Assembly: GCA_016715105.1 (NCBI GenBank)
Contig: JADKBO010000036.1
Location: forward strand, 1-64,000
Direction of reading: 5' to 3'
Source: Saprospiraceae bacterium
GTDB lineage: Bacteria; Bacteroidota; Bacteroidia; Chitinophagales; Saprospiraceae
DNA length: 64,000 bases
This document shows, one piece after another, positions 47,033 to 56,216 of the stretch (the first letter of the stretch is position 1; each line of letters begins with the position of its first letter). The translations under genes were made by a program, and so were the position numbers. The notes below the pieces were generated by a model. It did no database searches and was not told where the DNA came from. It worked only from the letters and a program-made list of their open reading frames with translations.

Positions 47033-47569
47033 TTAAGGCTTTACTTTCCAAATATCAGGAAGGTTTCTGCCTTGGTCGTTATAGTCAAGGCCATAACCGA
47101 TGACAAATTCGTCAGGAATTTCAAATCCAAGGTACTGAATGTCAATTGGCGATAAATGGGCACTTGGCTTTGATAACAGGGAACATATCTGAATTGTTTT
47201 TGGGTTTTTGGTAGCAAGCACTTCTTTTATTTTCGTAATGGTTCTCCCAGTGTCTACAATGTCCTCCAAAATGATGATGTTGCGGTCTTCCAAATTTTCT
47301 AGTCTATCAGATTCAATCTGAAAATGACCAGTAGATTGCATACCAGCGTAAGATTTCACTCGGATAAACCTTACTTCGCATGTAAAATCCAACAGCCGTA
47401 GCAAATCAGCAGCAAAAACATAAGCACCAGTCATGATGACCAGAAAAACAGGCTTTTTATCAAACTCGGCTTGCGCCATCTCATTTGCTAACACTTGTGT
47501 GCGTTCACTGATCTTTAAGCGATCAATGTAAGGCTCAAAAATATAATCGTCTATTTTTAGTGTTGTCAT
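47033..47569 (-). CDS. hpt: Hypoxanthine phosphoribosyltransferase
   Basis: Purine salvage phosphoribosyltransferase of 178 residues. The PRPP-binding motif is IILEDIVDTGRTITKIKEVL. Further hallmarks are FLVIMTGAYVFAADLLR, VRFIRVKSYAGMQSTG, and the C-terminal FVIGYGLDYNDQGRNLPDIW. Its start overlaps the M28 peptidase stop by four bases. Confidence 0.95.
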   Translation of the reverse strand: MTTLKIDDYIFEPYIDRLKISERTQVLANEMAQAEFDKKPVFLVIMTGAYVFAADLLRLLDFTCEVRFIRVKSYAGMQSTGHFQIESDRLENLEDRNIIILEDIVDTGRTITKIKEVLATKNPKTIQICSLLSKPSAHLSPIDIQYLGFEIPDEFVIGYGLDYNDQGRNLPDIWKVKP

Positions 47570-48954
47570 TGAAGGCCGTATTTATCGATCATATAAACTA
47601 AACTGGTCATTGCTGCAGCACCCAATTCCAATTCTCGTTTATGGACGGTTGAGAAAAGATCATTTGTCGTGTGATGGTGATCAAAATACCGTTGTGAATC
47701 TGGTCTGAGACCAATAAGTAATGTTTTTTGTGGCTTCAAAGGGCTGATATCAGCACCAGAACCTTCTGTTTTATATTGTAGGCCATATGATTCAAATAAA
47801 GGTAACCAGGTATTGACCTTTTTTAAATAACTTTTAAAAACGGAAGTGTCGGCATCAAAGCTAAAATCGCGTGGGACAAATCCTCCAGAATCAGATTCAA
47901 GTGCTGCAATGTGTTTTTCAGATTTGCCAGTTGTTGCAGCTGCATATGCTCTACCACCTGCAAGACCATTTTCTTCGTTTGCAAACATGACACACCTGAT
48001 GGTTCTTTTTGGTTTATAATTTAAGGCGTTGAGTGTTTGTAAAACTTGTGCAGCGTGGACACAACCTGCGCCATCATCATGTGCTCCTTCACCCACATCC
48101 CAAGAATCAAGATGACCTCCAACTACAATTACTTCATTTGGGAATTCACTTCCTTTTATTTCGCCGATCACCGAGTAATTGCTTTTGGTGCCTTCAAAAT
48201 GGCAAGTATTTCTCATGAAAATGGAAAGCTCCTTTTGCTCCTTCAAAAGGGCTGATATCTTATTTGCATCATTGGTACTGATGGCCATGGCCGGAACTTG
48301 TTTGGCTCCCTCAATACTTTGGATGGAACCCGTATGTGGAAAATCATCATTCGCCAGCGCCATCGACCTTACCAAAACTGCCACAGCACCTTTTTTGGCG
48401 GCACTGTATAATCCACTCCCTCTCTGATCCACTGCACCTCCATATGCATTGAAAGTTCTCAATTGAGTCGCGTCCATGGGTCTGTTGAAAAATACAATTT
48501 TTCCTTCTAGGGAGGCGTCTGCCATATTATCAACTTCTGCAAGACTTTGTACTTCTATCACCTTTCCAGTTATGCCCGCTAGCCCTGTTCCGATCGTATT
48601 TCCAAGTGAAAGAACATGGAGATACTGTTTCTCACCTTTTTCATCAATATAATAGGCCACCTCTTTGACTCCTCGCTTCCAAACTTTTACATCACACGGT
48701 TGTAAGTAAATATTGACTGCCCCAGCTTCTTTAAGAATGTCTTGACCAACAGAAACTGCTACGTCATACGCCTCTGACCCGGCTAATCTTGGTCCTGCCT
48801 CTTTACAAAGGCGTTCCAACCAACCATAACACTTGCTTTCTGTCAAGGATTGATTGTGAATACTTTTTAAAAATAACACATCAGCATCATTTTGGGCGAG
48901 AGCATTATGAGAAATAATGCCGAAGATTAAAAACGTCAATAAACCTTTTTGCAT
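47566..48954 (-). CDS. M28 family zinc peptidase, secreted
   Basis: 462-residue peptidase with a signal peptide (MQKGLLTFLIFGIISHNALA). A PA domain insert (about residues 120-240) precedes the catalytic core. Zinc ligands are seen in VVGGHLDSWDVGEGAHDDGA, MFANEENGLAGGRAYA (general base E and ligand E), ESDSGGFVPRDF and the C-terminal FDHHHTTNDLFSTVH. Closest to the carboxypeptidase Q/aminopeptidase group. Overlaps hpt by 4 nt (ATGA). Confidence 0.93.
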   Translation of the reverse strand: MQKGLLTFLIFGIISHNALAQNDADVLFLKSIHNQSLTESKCYGWLERLCKEAGPRLAGSEAYDVAVSVGQDILKEAGAVNIYLQPCDVKVWKRGVKEVAYYIDEKGEKQYLHVLSLGNTIGTGLAGITGKVIEVQSLAEVDNMADASLEGKIVFFNRPMDATQLRTFNAYGGAVDQRGSGLYSAAKKGAVAVLVRSMALANDDFPHTGSIQSIEGAKQVPAMAISTNDANKISALLKEQKELSIFMRNTCHFEGTKSNYSVIGEIKGSEFPNEVIVVGGHLDSWDVGEGAHDDGAGCVHAAQVLQTLNALNYKPKRTIRCVMFANEENGLAGGRAYAAATTGKSEKHIAALESDSGGFVPRDFSFDADTSVFKSYLKKVNTWLPLFESYGLQYKTEGSGADISPLKPQKTLLIGLRPDSQRYFDHHHTTNDLFSTVHKRELELGAAAMTSLVYMIDKYGLQ

Positions 48955-49169
48955 ACCTGATTTTTTCCACTTATTAAAGGGTGAATATAAGCGCTATTTG
49001 ATGCGGGCAAAAGTCAATTTAGGCTTATTTTTTCATTAATAGCTTAGTGTCAAATTGATAATATCTATTGAAAGGGATCAAATATTAGTTAAAATCTTGT
49101 AAAAGTAGGTGTAATAATGTGAAAAAATTTGATTTTATGGCTAATTGTTGCATTATTTAAAAACAAATG

Positions 49170-49200
49170 TTGCCCTCATTAAAAATATTCAATACATTTG
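49170..49200 (+). promoter_or_regulatory. Orphan predicted promoter
   Basis: TTG at 49170-49172, 20-nt spacer, TACATTTG at 49193-49200, matching TAnnTTTG. It points into a gap with no plus-strand gene but with a terminator 40 nt further on. Confidence 0.5.
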
Positions 49201-49206
49201 TTTTGC

Positions 49207-49274
49207 ATATCAACAATTTGGTTTCATTTGGTTAGGGTTGAGGTAGTGTGAAAGAACATTACCTCTTTTTTTTT
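49207..49274 (+). ncRNA. Candidate small RNA (promoter-terminator unit)
   Basis: Predicted transcript of about 68 nt from an orphan promoter to a strong terminator, within a 652-bp gap (48955-49606) between two minus-strand genes. No open frame with a start codon of useful length is present. Sequence family not recognised. The rest of the gap holds nothing I can name. Confidence 0.4.
49240..49274 (+). terminator. Rho-independent terminator of the candidate small RNA
   Basis: Stem GAGGTAGTG (49240-49248) with CATTACCTC (49257-49265), one G-T pair, 8-nt loop, then T9 (49266-49274). Only the plus orientation has the T tract, and no annotated plus-strand gene lies upstream. Confidence 0.8.
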
Positions 49275-49606
49275 GCCCAAAATTGAGTTTTACAACTATT
49301 TGTTTTATTACTTCAGCTTTAGAGGATATAAAAGCAGGCAGATTATGGTGTAAAAGGTTAAATTTTCGGTTAAATGGGAAGGGCTTTTGTCGGCCTTTTA
49401 GCTGTTAGTGCAAAAACTGTTCGAGCGGTGGCAGGAAAGAATATTGAAGAAAAATGCCTGAAGCAAAAAATAAAGAAGATTATTTCTTGCTCTAATTTTG
49501 TTAATACACATAAATATTTTTAGATGTGTCCTAACCTCAGCCCAATACTCTCAAGCTTGAATTTGGCTTAATTTGTTTATAATTTGAAATGAGCAAAGTC
49601 ATTTTT

Positions 49607-50371
49607 TCACAGCCCTTTGGATTTAGCCTCATTCCAAAGATTATCCATTGCCTCAAGACCCATTTCATTCAAAGGTTTTTGCGCATGATCTTCGATGTAC
49701 TCAAATCTTCGTTTAAATTTCTTGTTGATTTTTTCTAATGCAGTTTCGGGATCCACTTTGATAAATCTTGCGTAATTGATCAATGCAAAGAGCACATCAC
49801 CATATTCTTCTTCAATTTTGTTTTGGTCTTGTAGATCAATGGCTTCTTTGAGCTCGCCCAACTCTTCTTCGACTTTATCCCAGACTTGCGCTACATCATC
49901 CCACTCAAAACCTACTTTAGCAGTTTTTTCTTGCATTCTATAGGCTTTCACCATAGCTGGTAAAGATTGAGGTACTCCACCTAAAACAGACTTTTTGCCT
50001 TCTTTCAATTTGAGCATTTCCCAGTTGCGTTTCACTTCCTCTTCATCTTTTACGATGGTGTCCCCATAAATATGAGGATGGCGTGAAATTAATTTTTCGT
50101 TTACGGCATATAAAGCATCAGCAATTTCAAAAGCACCTTGTTCAGAAGCAATTTTAGCATAAAAAACCATGTGTAACATCACATCTCCAATTTCCTCCTT
50201 GATACCTTGCATGTCATTATTCAAAATGGCATCGCCCAATTCATAGACTTCTTCGATGGTAAGGTTCCTCAGACTTTCGGTTGTTTGTTTCATGTCCCAA
50301 GGGCACTTAGCCCTTAAATCATCCATGATATTCATCAATCTTTCAAACTCAATTAAACTTTTATTGCTCAT
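49607..50371 (-). CDS. mazG: Nucleoside triphosphate pyrophosphohydrolase
   Basis: MazG-type housecleaning NTP pyrophosphatase, 254 residues with the two tandem MazG domains. The first has CPWDMKQTTESLRNLTIEEV, then GIKEEIGDVMLHMVFYAKIA (EExxE...D metal motif). The second has DKVEEELGELKEAIDLQDQN and EEEYGDVLFALINYARFIKV. The frame is intact and full length. Confidence 0.95.
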   Translation of the reverse strand: MSNKSLIEFERLMNIMDDLRAKCPWDMKQTTESLRNLTIEEVYELGDAILNNDMQGIKEEIGDVMLHMVFYAKIASEQGAFEIADALYAVNEKLISRHPHIYGDTIVKDEEEVKRNWEMLKLKEGKKSVLGGVPQSLPAMVKAYRMQEKTAKVGFEWDDVAQVWDKVEEELGELKEAIDLQDQNKIEEEYGDVLFALINYARFIKVDPETALEKINKKFKRRFEYIEDHAQKPLNEMGLEAMDNLWNEAKSKGL

Positions 50372-50453
50372 AAATTGTATTAAACATATACTTTTGTGAA
50401 GAATTTTAAAGGTAAGGTTTCTGTGTGAATCTTATTAAATAGAATAGCATATA

Positions 50454-50666
50454 ATGGGTGAATTTTTTAAAATACTTCTGATCATATTTACTGTATTTGG
50501 TGTCTCATTTCTTTTGATGAATATCAGACACATTTTCACAGGAAAAGAATTTCGAGGTTCTTGTGCTTCCAATAACCCTTTGGTCAAAAACGAATTTGGC
50601 GAATGTACCGTTTGTGGAAAAAAGCCTGAGGAGGAGTGTAAGTTACCATCTGTTGAAGGGAAGTAG
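50454..50666 (+). CDS. Small cysteine-rich membrane protein, NqrM/DUF539-like
   Basis: 70-residue protein with one N-terminal membrane helix (FFKILLIIFTVFGVSFLLMN) and a cytoplasmic tail carrying four cysteines in GSCASNNPLVKNEFGECTVC and KKPEEECKLP. The layout (helix, GSC, CxxC, EC) resembles NqrM, a factor for Na+-NQR maturation, and similar small proteins are common in Bacteroidota. No nqr or rnf gene is nearby, so the functional link is tentative. Confidence 0.6.
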   Translation: MGEFFKILLIIFTVFGVSFLLMNIRHIFTGKEFRGSCASNNPLVKNEFGECTVCGKKPEEECKLPSVEGK

Positions 50667-50751
50667 TTATCAAAAGGTAAGTACAACCATTTCGATAAGG
50701 GGAGTATTGTTTAGTATACAACACCTAGGCTAAAATACATACTGGTATCAA

Positions 50752-50784
50752 AGAGAAAAATGATCTATCAGAAAAGATCATTGG
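50752..50784 (-). terminator. Minus-strand terminator downstream of a 27-codon frame
   Basis: 8-bp stem AATGATCT/AGATCATT; on the minus strand a TTTTTCTCTTT tail follows, on the plus strand none. It would end a transcript that includes the small frame at 50839-50922. Confidence 0.6.
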
Positions 50785-50838
50785 AAAAAGAAAAAGGGGG
50801 GGATACTTTTTTAAGTCGGAGTTTGGTCTGGGTAAATA

Positions 50839-50922
50839 CTATTTGAATATGTTCATTTTCCTAAGATTAAAGAAAATCATACTGGCCAAAAACAAAACCG
50901 CCGCTACAATCAAAATCAACAT
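50839..50922 (-). CDS. Possible 27-residue single-helix membrane peptide
   Basis: ATG at 50922 to TAG at 50839. The peptide MLILIVAAVLFLASMIFFNL followed by RKMNIFK is one hydrophobic helix and a basic tail, obeying the positive-inside rule. A terminator lies 55 nt downstream on the same strand. No clear promoter or ribosome site was found, so this may be chance. The remaining gap to 51239 is AT-rich without features. Confidence 0.35.
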   Translation of the reverse strand: MLILIVAAVLFLASMIFFNLRKMNIFK

Positions 50923-51239
50923 CTGTGTCAAGTTAATATTTCGTTAAAAAATTCAATGCAAATATCACATTTATTCAAATAATAAAGAAATTTAATTTCG
51001 ATTTTTTCGGAAACTCTTTATTTTATTTCATAATATTCAAATTAAATAAAAATATAATATAAAAAGCATTGATTGTTAATTGATGACAAATTTAGGTAAG
51101 ACATATAAATATTTTTCAGGGTTAACCATGAAATATTTAAATTGATTTTTTTCGTCTAAACGCTCATTCACCGGCTATTTTTAAATCAATATCTTGGATC
51201 AGAATGCAAATTTGTTTTCAAAATTCTATATTTACCATC

Positions 51240-52457
51240 ATGAAATGGTTTTCAAATAAGCTCATCATTTTCTTAGTATGTTCCATGATTTCAGCATTTG
51301 GAATCATGGCCTTTGTGGCTTCACCAAATTGGGGTTTCTATGGGCACCGCACCATCAACAAGAAAGCAGTATTCACTTTGCCTCAAAAGATGCTTAAGTT
51401 GTATAAGGCCAATATCAACTATATTTCTGACCATGCGGTAGATCCAGACATGCGTAGGTATGCTACCAAGTTTGAGGCCATCAGGCATTATATAGATATA
51501 GATCAGTGGGACACGATCCCTTTTTCCAAGTTGCCAAGAGATTTTAATGCGGCTTTACTCAAATATGGTAAGTTGGTTTTGGTAAACGGTACTGATTCTT
51601 CAGAGGTGAGAATGACTTGGGATACTGACACAACAGTAACATTAAAAGTACAAAGAAGTGATGTCGTGGTCAAACAAAGAGATTTACTCAACTATATGCG
51701 CCAAGAATTGTGGCCTTTGTATTATGAAGAGGAAATGAAAACCGATGTGGTAGTCGCAGAATATTGGCTCAAAAAAAGCATCAATGCTGGGAAATACACG
51801 CAAATAGTCTTTATAGATCAGTTTTCACAACATGGGATTTTGCCTTACTATTTAGAAATGGCAACCAACAAGTTGACCAATGCATTCAAATCTAAAAATA
51901 AAGCAGATATTCTCAAAAACAGTGCTGACATAGGTCACTACATAGCTGATGCACATGTCCCACTTCATACAACAACCAATTATAATGGTCAATTGACCGA
52001 TCAGGTTGGAATTCATGCATTCTGGGAGAGCCGTATTCCAGAACTTTTTGCTGATAAAGAATATGATTATTTTGTTGGAAAAGCAGAATATGTAACTGAT
52101 TTGCAAAAGTACTTTTGGTCAATCATTACCGATTCGCACGCCTATTTGGATGATGTCTTAGACATAGAAAAAAGCCTCAGCAGAACTTATCCAAGCGATC
52201 AGCAATTTTGTTTTGAGGAAAGGTTGGGTATGAATACTAGAGTGCAGTGTAAGGAATTTGCAGCAGCCTACCATGAAGCCATGCAGGGAATGGTTGAAGA
52301 AAGGATGACTGCCAGTATAAAAGCGGTTGGTGATATTTGGTACACAGCTTGGATAAATGCAGGGTCTCCAGATCTTTCTGATTTGGACACAGCGCCAGTT
52401 GAAGTGGAAAAAATCATCATCGATCCCAATATCAAAACCAGGGAACACGAAAATTAA
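51240..52457 (+). CDS. Zinc-dependent phospholipase C/S1-P1 nuclease-like protein, exported
   Basis: The ATG at 51240 gives an N-terminal signal-anchor (MKWFSNKLIIFLVCSMISAF) and about 405 residues; upstream codons are not family-like. The mature region starts with NWGFYGHRTINKKAVFTLP, where Trp and His occupy the zinc-site positions of the phospholipase C/P1 nuclease fold. Further ligands are in HAVDPDMRRYATKFEAIRHY (DP, H) and SADIGHYIADAHVPLHTTTN, QVGIHAFWESRIPELF. A likely secreted or periplasmic hydrolase of lipids or nucleic acids; substrate not determined. Confidence 0.85.
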   Translation: MKWFSNKLIIFLVCSMISAFGIMAFVASPNWGFYGHRTINKKAVFTLPQKMLKLYKANINYISDHAVDPDMRRYATKFEAIRHYIDIDQWDTIPFSKLPRDFNAALLKYGKLVLVNGTDSSEVRMTWDTDTTVTLKVQRSDVVVKQRDLLNYMRQELWPLYYEEEMKTDVVVAEYWLKKSINAGKYTQIVFIDQFSQHGILPYYLEMATNKLTNAFKSKNKADILKNSADIGHYIADAHVPLHTTTNYNGQLTDQVGIHAFWESRIPELFADKEYDYFVGKAEYVTDLQKYFWSIITDSHAYLDDVLDIEKSLSRTYPSDQQFCFEERLGMNTRVQCKEFAAAYHEAMQGMVEERMTASIKAVGDIWYTAWINAGSPDLSDLDTAPVEVEKIIIDPNIKTREHEN

Positions 52458-52561
52458 AGTTTTCAAGAGGTCTCAAGCATACGATTTATTCCAGATATCC
52501 ATTTGGCACTCCTCACGTCTAGAAAAGTTTATATTTGCCTCCACAAAAAGGTAAATCAATA

Positions 52562-53560
52562 ATGATTCATAAAAATTTCATGCTTCTTAATGCCATGAAG
52601 GGCGTGGCCATGGGTATTGCCGAAGTCATTCCTGGAGTTTCTGGAGGTACCATTGCATTTATTACAGGCATCTATGAGCGCTTACTCAAAAGTATTAAAG
52701 CTATACATCCAAATTTGATTACTATTTGGAAAAAGGAAGGTTTTGCATTTTTTTGGAAAGCATTGGATGGCAGTTTTCTCATTTCTCTTTTGGGTGGTAT
52801 GGCAACAGGTCTGGTCTTTGGAATATTTACGATCACGCATTTGATGGAAACACATCCTGAGCCACTATGGGGATTTTTCTTTGGTCTCATCGTAGCCTCC
52901 ATTTTTGTAATGTCGAAAGAAGTTGTTAAGTGGGACTTGCAATTAGTAATATCACTATTGATCGGAGCCTTGGTGGCCTATGTGATTACAATTATTTCTC
53001 CAACAGAGGGAAGTACCAACTTGTTATATGTTTATTTAGCGGGAACTTTGGCGATTTGTGCCCTGATGTTGCCAGGAATCAGTGGCAGTTTTATCCTTTT
53101 ATTGATGGGCATGTATACCATCATCATCCCACTGGTGAAAGGATTATTGACATCGCCAAGTTTATCATCTTTCTTGATTATCGGGGTTTTTGCTTTAGGC
53201 TGTTTGACTGGTTTGACTGGTTTCTCTAGAGTCTTGACTTGGTTATTTACTAAGTATAAAACCGTTACTTTTGCCAGTATGATCGGATTTCTCATTGGAT
53301 CACTCAACAAAATATGGCCGTGGAGAAATGTCACAGCCATTGCAGACAAGGTGAGCGGAAATGTGCAGACTATTAATGATTATGGCCTCTTAAAATCTTT
53401 GGATAAAGAAACATATAAGATATTGGCAGAACAAAATGTATTGCCTTCCAATTATTTGATGGGTGAAGCTAAGGTAGGATTGACAATTTTTTCGTTAATT
53501 GCAGGGCTATTAATCGTTTTGCTCATTTCCTATCTCAACAACAATAAAGTAAATGAATAG
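52562..53560 (+). CDS. DUF368 membrane protein, PopT-type undecaprenyl phosphate translocase
   Basis: Integral membrane protein of 332 residues from the ATG at 52562, with about nine helices. The DUF368 signature is at the N-terminus: MKGVAMGIAEVIPGVSGGTI, AFITGIYERLL. A second inverted copy appears as ALMLPGISGSFILLLMGMY. DUF368 proteins (PopT) have been shown to recycle undecaprenyl phosphate across the membrane. A TATATTTG -7-like element lies about 30 nt before the start. The stop overlaps the enoyl-CoA hydratase start by 8 nt. Confidence 0.93.
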   Translation: MIHKNFMLLNAMKGVAMGIAEVIPGVSGGTIAFITGIYERLLKSIKAIHPNLITIWKKEGFAFFWKALDGSFLISLLGGMATGLVFGIFTITHLMETHPEPLWGFFFGLIVASIFVMSKEVVKWDLQLVISLLIGALVAYVITIISPTEGSTNLLYVYLAGTLAICALMLPGISGSFILLLMGMYTIIIPLVKGLLTSPSLSSFLIIGVFALGCLTGLTGFSRVLTWLFTKYKTVTFASMIGFLIGSLNKIWPWRNVTAIADKVSGNVQTINDYGLLKSLDKETYKILAEQNVLPSNYLMGEAKVGLTIFSLIAGLLIVLLISYLNNNKVNE

Positions 53561-54326
53561 CGAATTACTTATTGAAAGAATTGATGATCATTTTGTATCC
53601 ATAATCATCAATCGCCCCGCTGCCCTCAATGCAATCAATCGTCCTGTGATGGAAGGTTTGCTTACCTTTTTTACAGAAAATAGAGGTCAAGCTGACATTT
53701 ATGGTGTTATTATTTCTGGAGCAGGAGAAAAGGCTTTTGCTGCGGGTGCAGATATCACCCAATTTACAGAAGTAGACGAAAAAGAGGGGACAAGTTTATC
53801 TGCTTTGGGTCATGAAGCATTCAATGCCATAGAATCTTTTCATGTGCCAGTAATTGCAGCTGTCAATGGTTTTGCACTTGGTGGAGGTTGTGAATTGGCA
53901 ATGGCTTGTCATTTGAGGGTAGTGAGTAAAAAGGCCAAATTTGGGCAACCTGAAGTAAACCTGGGCTTAGTGCCTGGTTATGGAGGCACACAACGATTAC
54001 CGCAGCTTATCGGAAAGGGTAGGGCATTGGAACTTTTGCTTACGGCAGACATGATTGATGCTCAAAAAGCATCGGAGTGGGGCCTTGCAAATGAATTGGT
54101 AGAACCGGGTGAAGAGTTATCCAAGTCTCTGGAAATTCTGAAGAAGATTGCCTCAAAAGGGCCTCAAGCCATCTCCCAAATCATTGAATTGGTCAACAGC
54201 CATTATCACGACCCCAAAAGTTTCACCAAAGAAATACACACTTTTGGTAAGCTTTTGACTACAGATGAATGCATCGAGGGCGTGGAGGCATTTCTTGAAA
54301 AAAGAAAGGCGAATTTCAGAAAATAA
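53553..54326 (+). CDS. Enoyl-CoA hydratase/isomerase family protein (crotonase)
   Basis: 257-residue crotonase acting in fatty-acid or amino-acid beta-oxidation. Oxyanion-hole segments are KAFAAGADITQFTEV and VNGFALGGGCELAMACHLRV; the catalytic glutamates are in AKFGQPEVNLGLVPGYGGTQ and the preceding CELAMA helix. Position and residues fit a true enoyl-CoA hydratase. It overlaps the DUF368 gene by 8 nt, so expression is probably coupled although the functions look unrelated. Confidence 0.93.
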   Translation: MNSELLIERIDDHFVSIIINRPAALNAINRPVMEGLLTFFTENRGQADIYGVIISGAGEKAFAAGADITQFTEVDEKEGTSLSALGHEAFNAIESFHVPVIAAVNGFALGGGCELAMACHLRVVSKKAKFGQPEVNLGLVPGYGGTQRLPQLIGKGRALELLLTADMIDAQKASEWGLANELVEPGEELSKSLEILKKIASKGPQAISQIIELVNSHYHDPKSFTKEIHTFGKLLTTDECIEGVEAFLEKRKANFRK

Positions 54327-54462
54327 CTGTTTCTTTTTAGTCCAACTTTTTCACTTTTTGGGACGCAAATTACAATCTCCAAAAGTGAGGTAGATGGGAA
54401 GTAACAACATCATTTTTGGCAAAATTACTTGTCAGAAATCCAATAATTGACATCTTTGGGCC

Positions 54463-55239
54463 ATGAATACATTTTTGATAAAACTGGCGTTAATGCCTTT
54501 GGTGGTAGCTGCTATTACGATGATAAGCAGGAAGTGGGGCAATACCATAGGGGGAATTGTGGCAAGTCTTCCTTGGGTTGCAGGCCCCATCATTTTTTTT
54601 ATCGCTGTAGAACAAGGGCCAATCTTTGCCTCTCAAACTATTTCGGGCGTCATGATAGGTCTTATTGGCTGGCTTACCTTTTGTCTTGCATTTGCAAAAA
54701 TAGGCCAGCAGTACAATGCATTAGTGAGCCTTTTAGGAGGTTACATCACTTATATGTTGACTGGTTTATTACTCAACAAATTCATTAATTATTTGGATTT
54801 ATTTGGGTGGACGATCACCACATTGGTGTTAATGGTGATCACTTATTTAATATTTCCAAAGCCCAAATTGAAAGATGGGCTTGTTTTGAAAACGCTAAGA
54901 TTTGACATTCCACTGCGAATGTTGATGATGACAAGTTTTGTCATAGTCATCACCTATTTTGCACAAACACTGGGTCCTGCGTGGAGTGGAATTTTGACTC
55001 CATTTCCCATCATGACAGCGGTTTTGGCCGTTTTTACCCATTATAGTCAAGGTATTGAAGCCACTATTTTGATTTTGAAAGGTCTTTTAATTGGCATCAT
55101 CGGTTTTATGGCATTCATGTACTTGTTAGCCATACTTTTACCAACGACAAATATTGCAACGGCATTTTTATCTGCGATCAGTGTAAATTTGGCTATTACT
55201 TTTGCCATGAAGCTCGTTGTGGATAAGTGGAAGATTTGA
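54463..55239 (+). CDS. Polytopic membrane protein of unknown function
   Basis: 258 residues with seven or eight predicted helices. Two related segments, GGIVASLPWVAGPIIFFIAV early and SGILTPFPIMTAVLAVFTHY late, suggest an internal duplication of a G-x-x-(A/T)-x-(F/L)-P motif followed by a helix, similar in style to GlpM/DUF3147-type proteins. I do not recognise a specific family. It is single, 136 nt after the crotonase gene. Confidence 0.75.
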   Translation: MNTFLIKLALMPLVVAAITMISRKWGNTIGGIVASLPWVAGPIIFFIAVEQGPIFASQTISGVMIGLIGWLTFCLAFAKIGQQYNALVSLLGGYITYMLTGLLLNKFINYLDLFGWTITTLVLMVITYLIFPKPKLKDGLVLKTLRFDIPLRMLMMTSFVIVITYFAQTLGPAWSGILTPFPIMTAVLAVFTHYSQGIEATILILKGLLIGIIGFMAFMYLLAILLPTTNIATAFLSAISVNLAITFAMKLVVDKWKI

Positions 55240-55328
55240 CGCTTGATTCTATGGTTTTTATCTTCCTTTTTTAGTTTCTTTTAATTTAACAATGTTATAT
55301 TTATCTTTTAATAAAAATTAATTTTCAG

Positions 55329-56090
55329 ATGAAGCTACATTTTATCGCCACGATATTCGTGGCATCTATATTGTTTATAGCATGCAATACTACAAAAAAG
55401 GCCACTGCAGAAGTAGAGCCAACAAAACCAGAAGCAACTGAATTCTGGACACCCGTTCCAAATGTTGTAAAACCAGGAAATAGCAATGGTCAAGCACCAG
55501 CTGATGCAATTGTGCTGTTTGATGGGAATAATTTTGGAGAATGGGAACACCTAGATGGTAGTGCGGTAAAATGGACACTCAATGATGGCGCTGTAACGGT
55601 ACAACCAAAAGCAGGTGACATAAGGACTAAAAGAAGTTTTGGTAGCTGCCAATTGCATATTGAATGGCGCACACCATCAGTAGTCAAAGGCACAAGTCAA
55701 GGTAGAGGAAATAGTGGAATTTTCTTCCAAGAAAGATATGAGTTGCAGGTATTGGACAATTATGACAATCCTACCTACACAAATGGTCAAGCGAGCTCTA
55801 TTTATAAACAAACCAGACCACTTGTCAATGCTTGTAAAGGACCTGGAGAATGGCAAACTTATGACGCTATTTATACTGCCCCAGTTTTTGACGCTCAAGG
55901 TAAAAAAATCAAGTCAGGCATGATTACTGTTTTACACAATGGAGTGTTGACTCAGTTAAATACAGAAATCCAAGGCACCACAGAATATATTGGATGGCCA
56001 AAAAATGTTGCTCATGGAGAAGCACCTTTTAAACTGCAAGACCATGGGGATCTTGTTAGTTATAGAAATATTTGGGTGAGAAGATTGTAA
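55329..56090 (+). CDS. DUF1080 lipoprotein (3-keto-disaccharide hydrolase-like)
   Basis: 253 residues. SpII signal MKLHFIATIFVASILFIACN, so envelope-located. The DUF1080 (GH16-like beta-sandwich) core shows IVLFDGNNFGEWEHLDGSAV, VQPKAGDIRTKRSFGSCQLH, IEWRTPSV, GNSGIFFQERYELQVLDNYD and the C-terminal LQDHGDLVSYRNIWVRRL. Members cleave 3-keto-glycosides, but exact substrates vary. Followed by a strong terminator. Confidence 0.93.
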   Translation: MKLHFIATIFVASILFIACNTTKKATAEVEPTKPEATEFWTPVPNVVKPGNSNGQAPADAIVLFDGNNFGEWEHLDGSAVKWTLNDGAVTVQPKAGDIRTKRSFGSCQLHIEWRTPSVVKGTSQGRGNSGIFFQERYELQVLDNYDNPTYTNGQASSIYKQTRPLVNACKGPGEWQTYDAIYTAPVFDAQGKKIKSGMITVLHNGVLTQLNTEIQGTTEYIGWPKNVAHGEAPFKLQDHGDLVSYRNIWVRRL

Positions 56091-56100
56091 AGTTAAAAAC

Positions 56101-56140
56101 AAAAAAAGTGCCTTTTTTAAACAAGAAAGGCACTTTTTTA
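56101..56140. terminator. Bidirectional rho-independent terminator
   Basis: AAAGTGCCTTT and AAAGGCACTTT arms with A7 before and T7 after, between the DUF1080 gene and the convergent ftsY. Confidence 0.9.
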
Positions 56141-56216
56141 TAATTTTCGTTTATTGATCAGTCTTGGTCATTCTATGTCCCTATTCTACTCTGAGGAATA
56201 GTAGCATGAGTACTTT

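Noticed and set aside
49240..49274. Terminator of a neighbouring protein gene
   Set aside because: Both flanking genes are on the minus strand, whereas the T tract is only on the plus strand.
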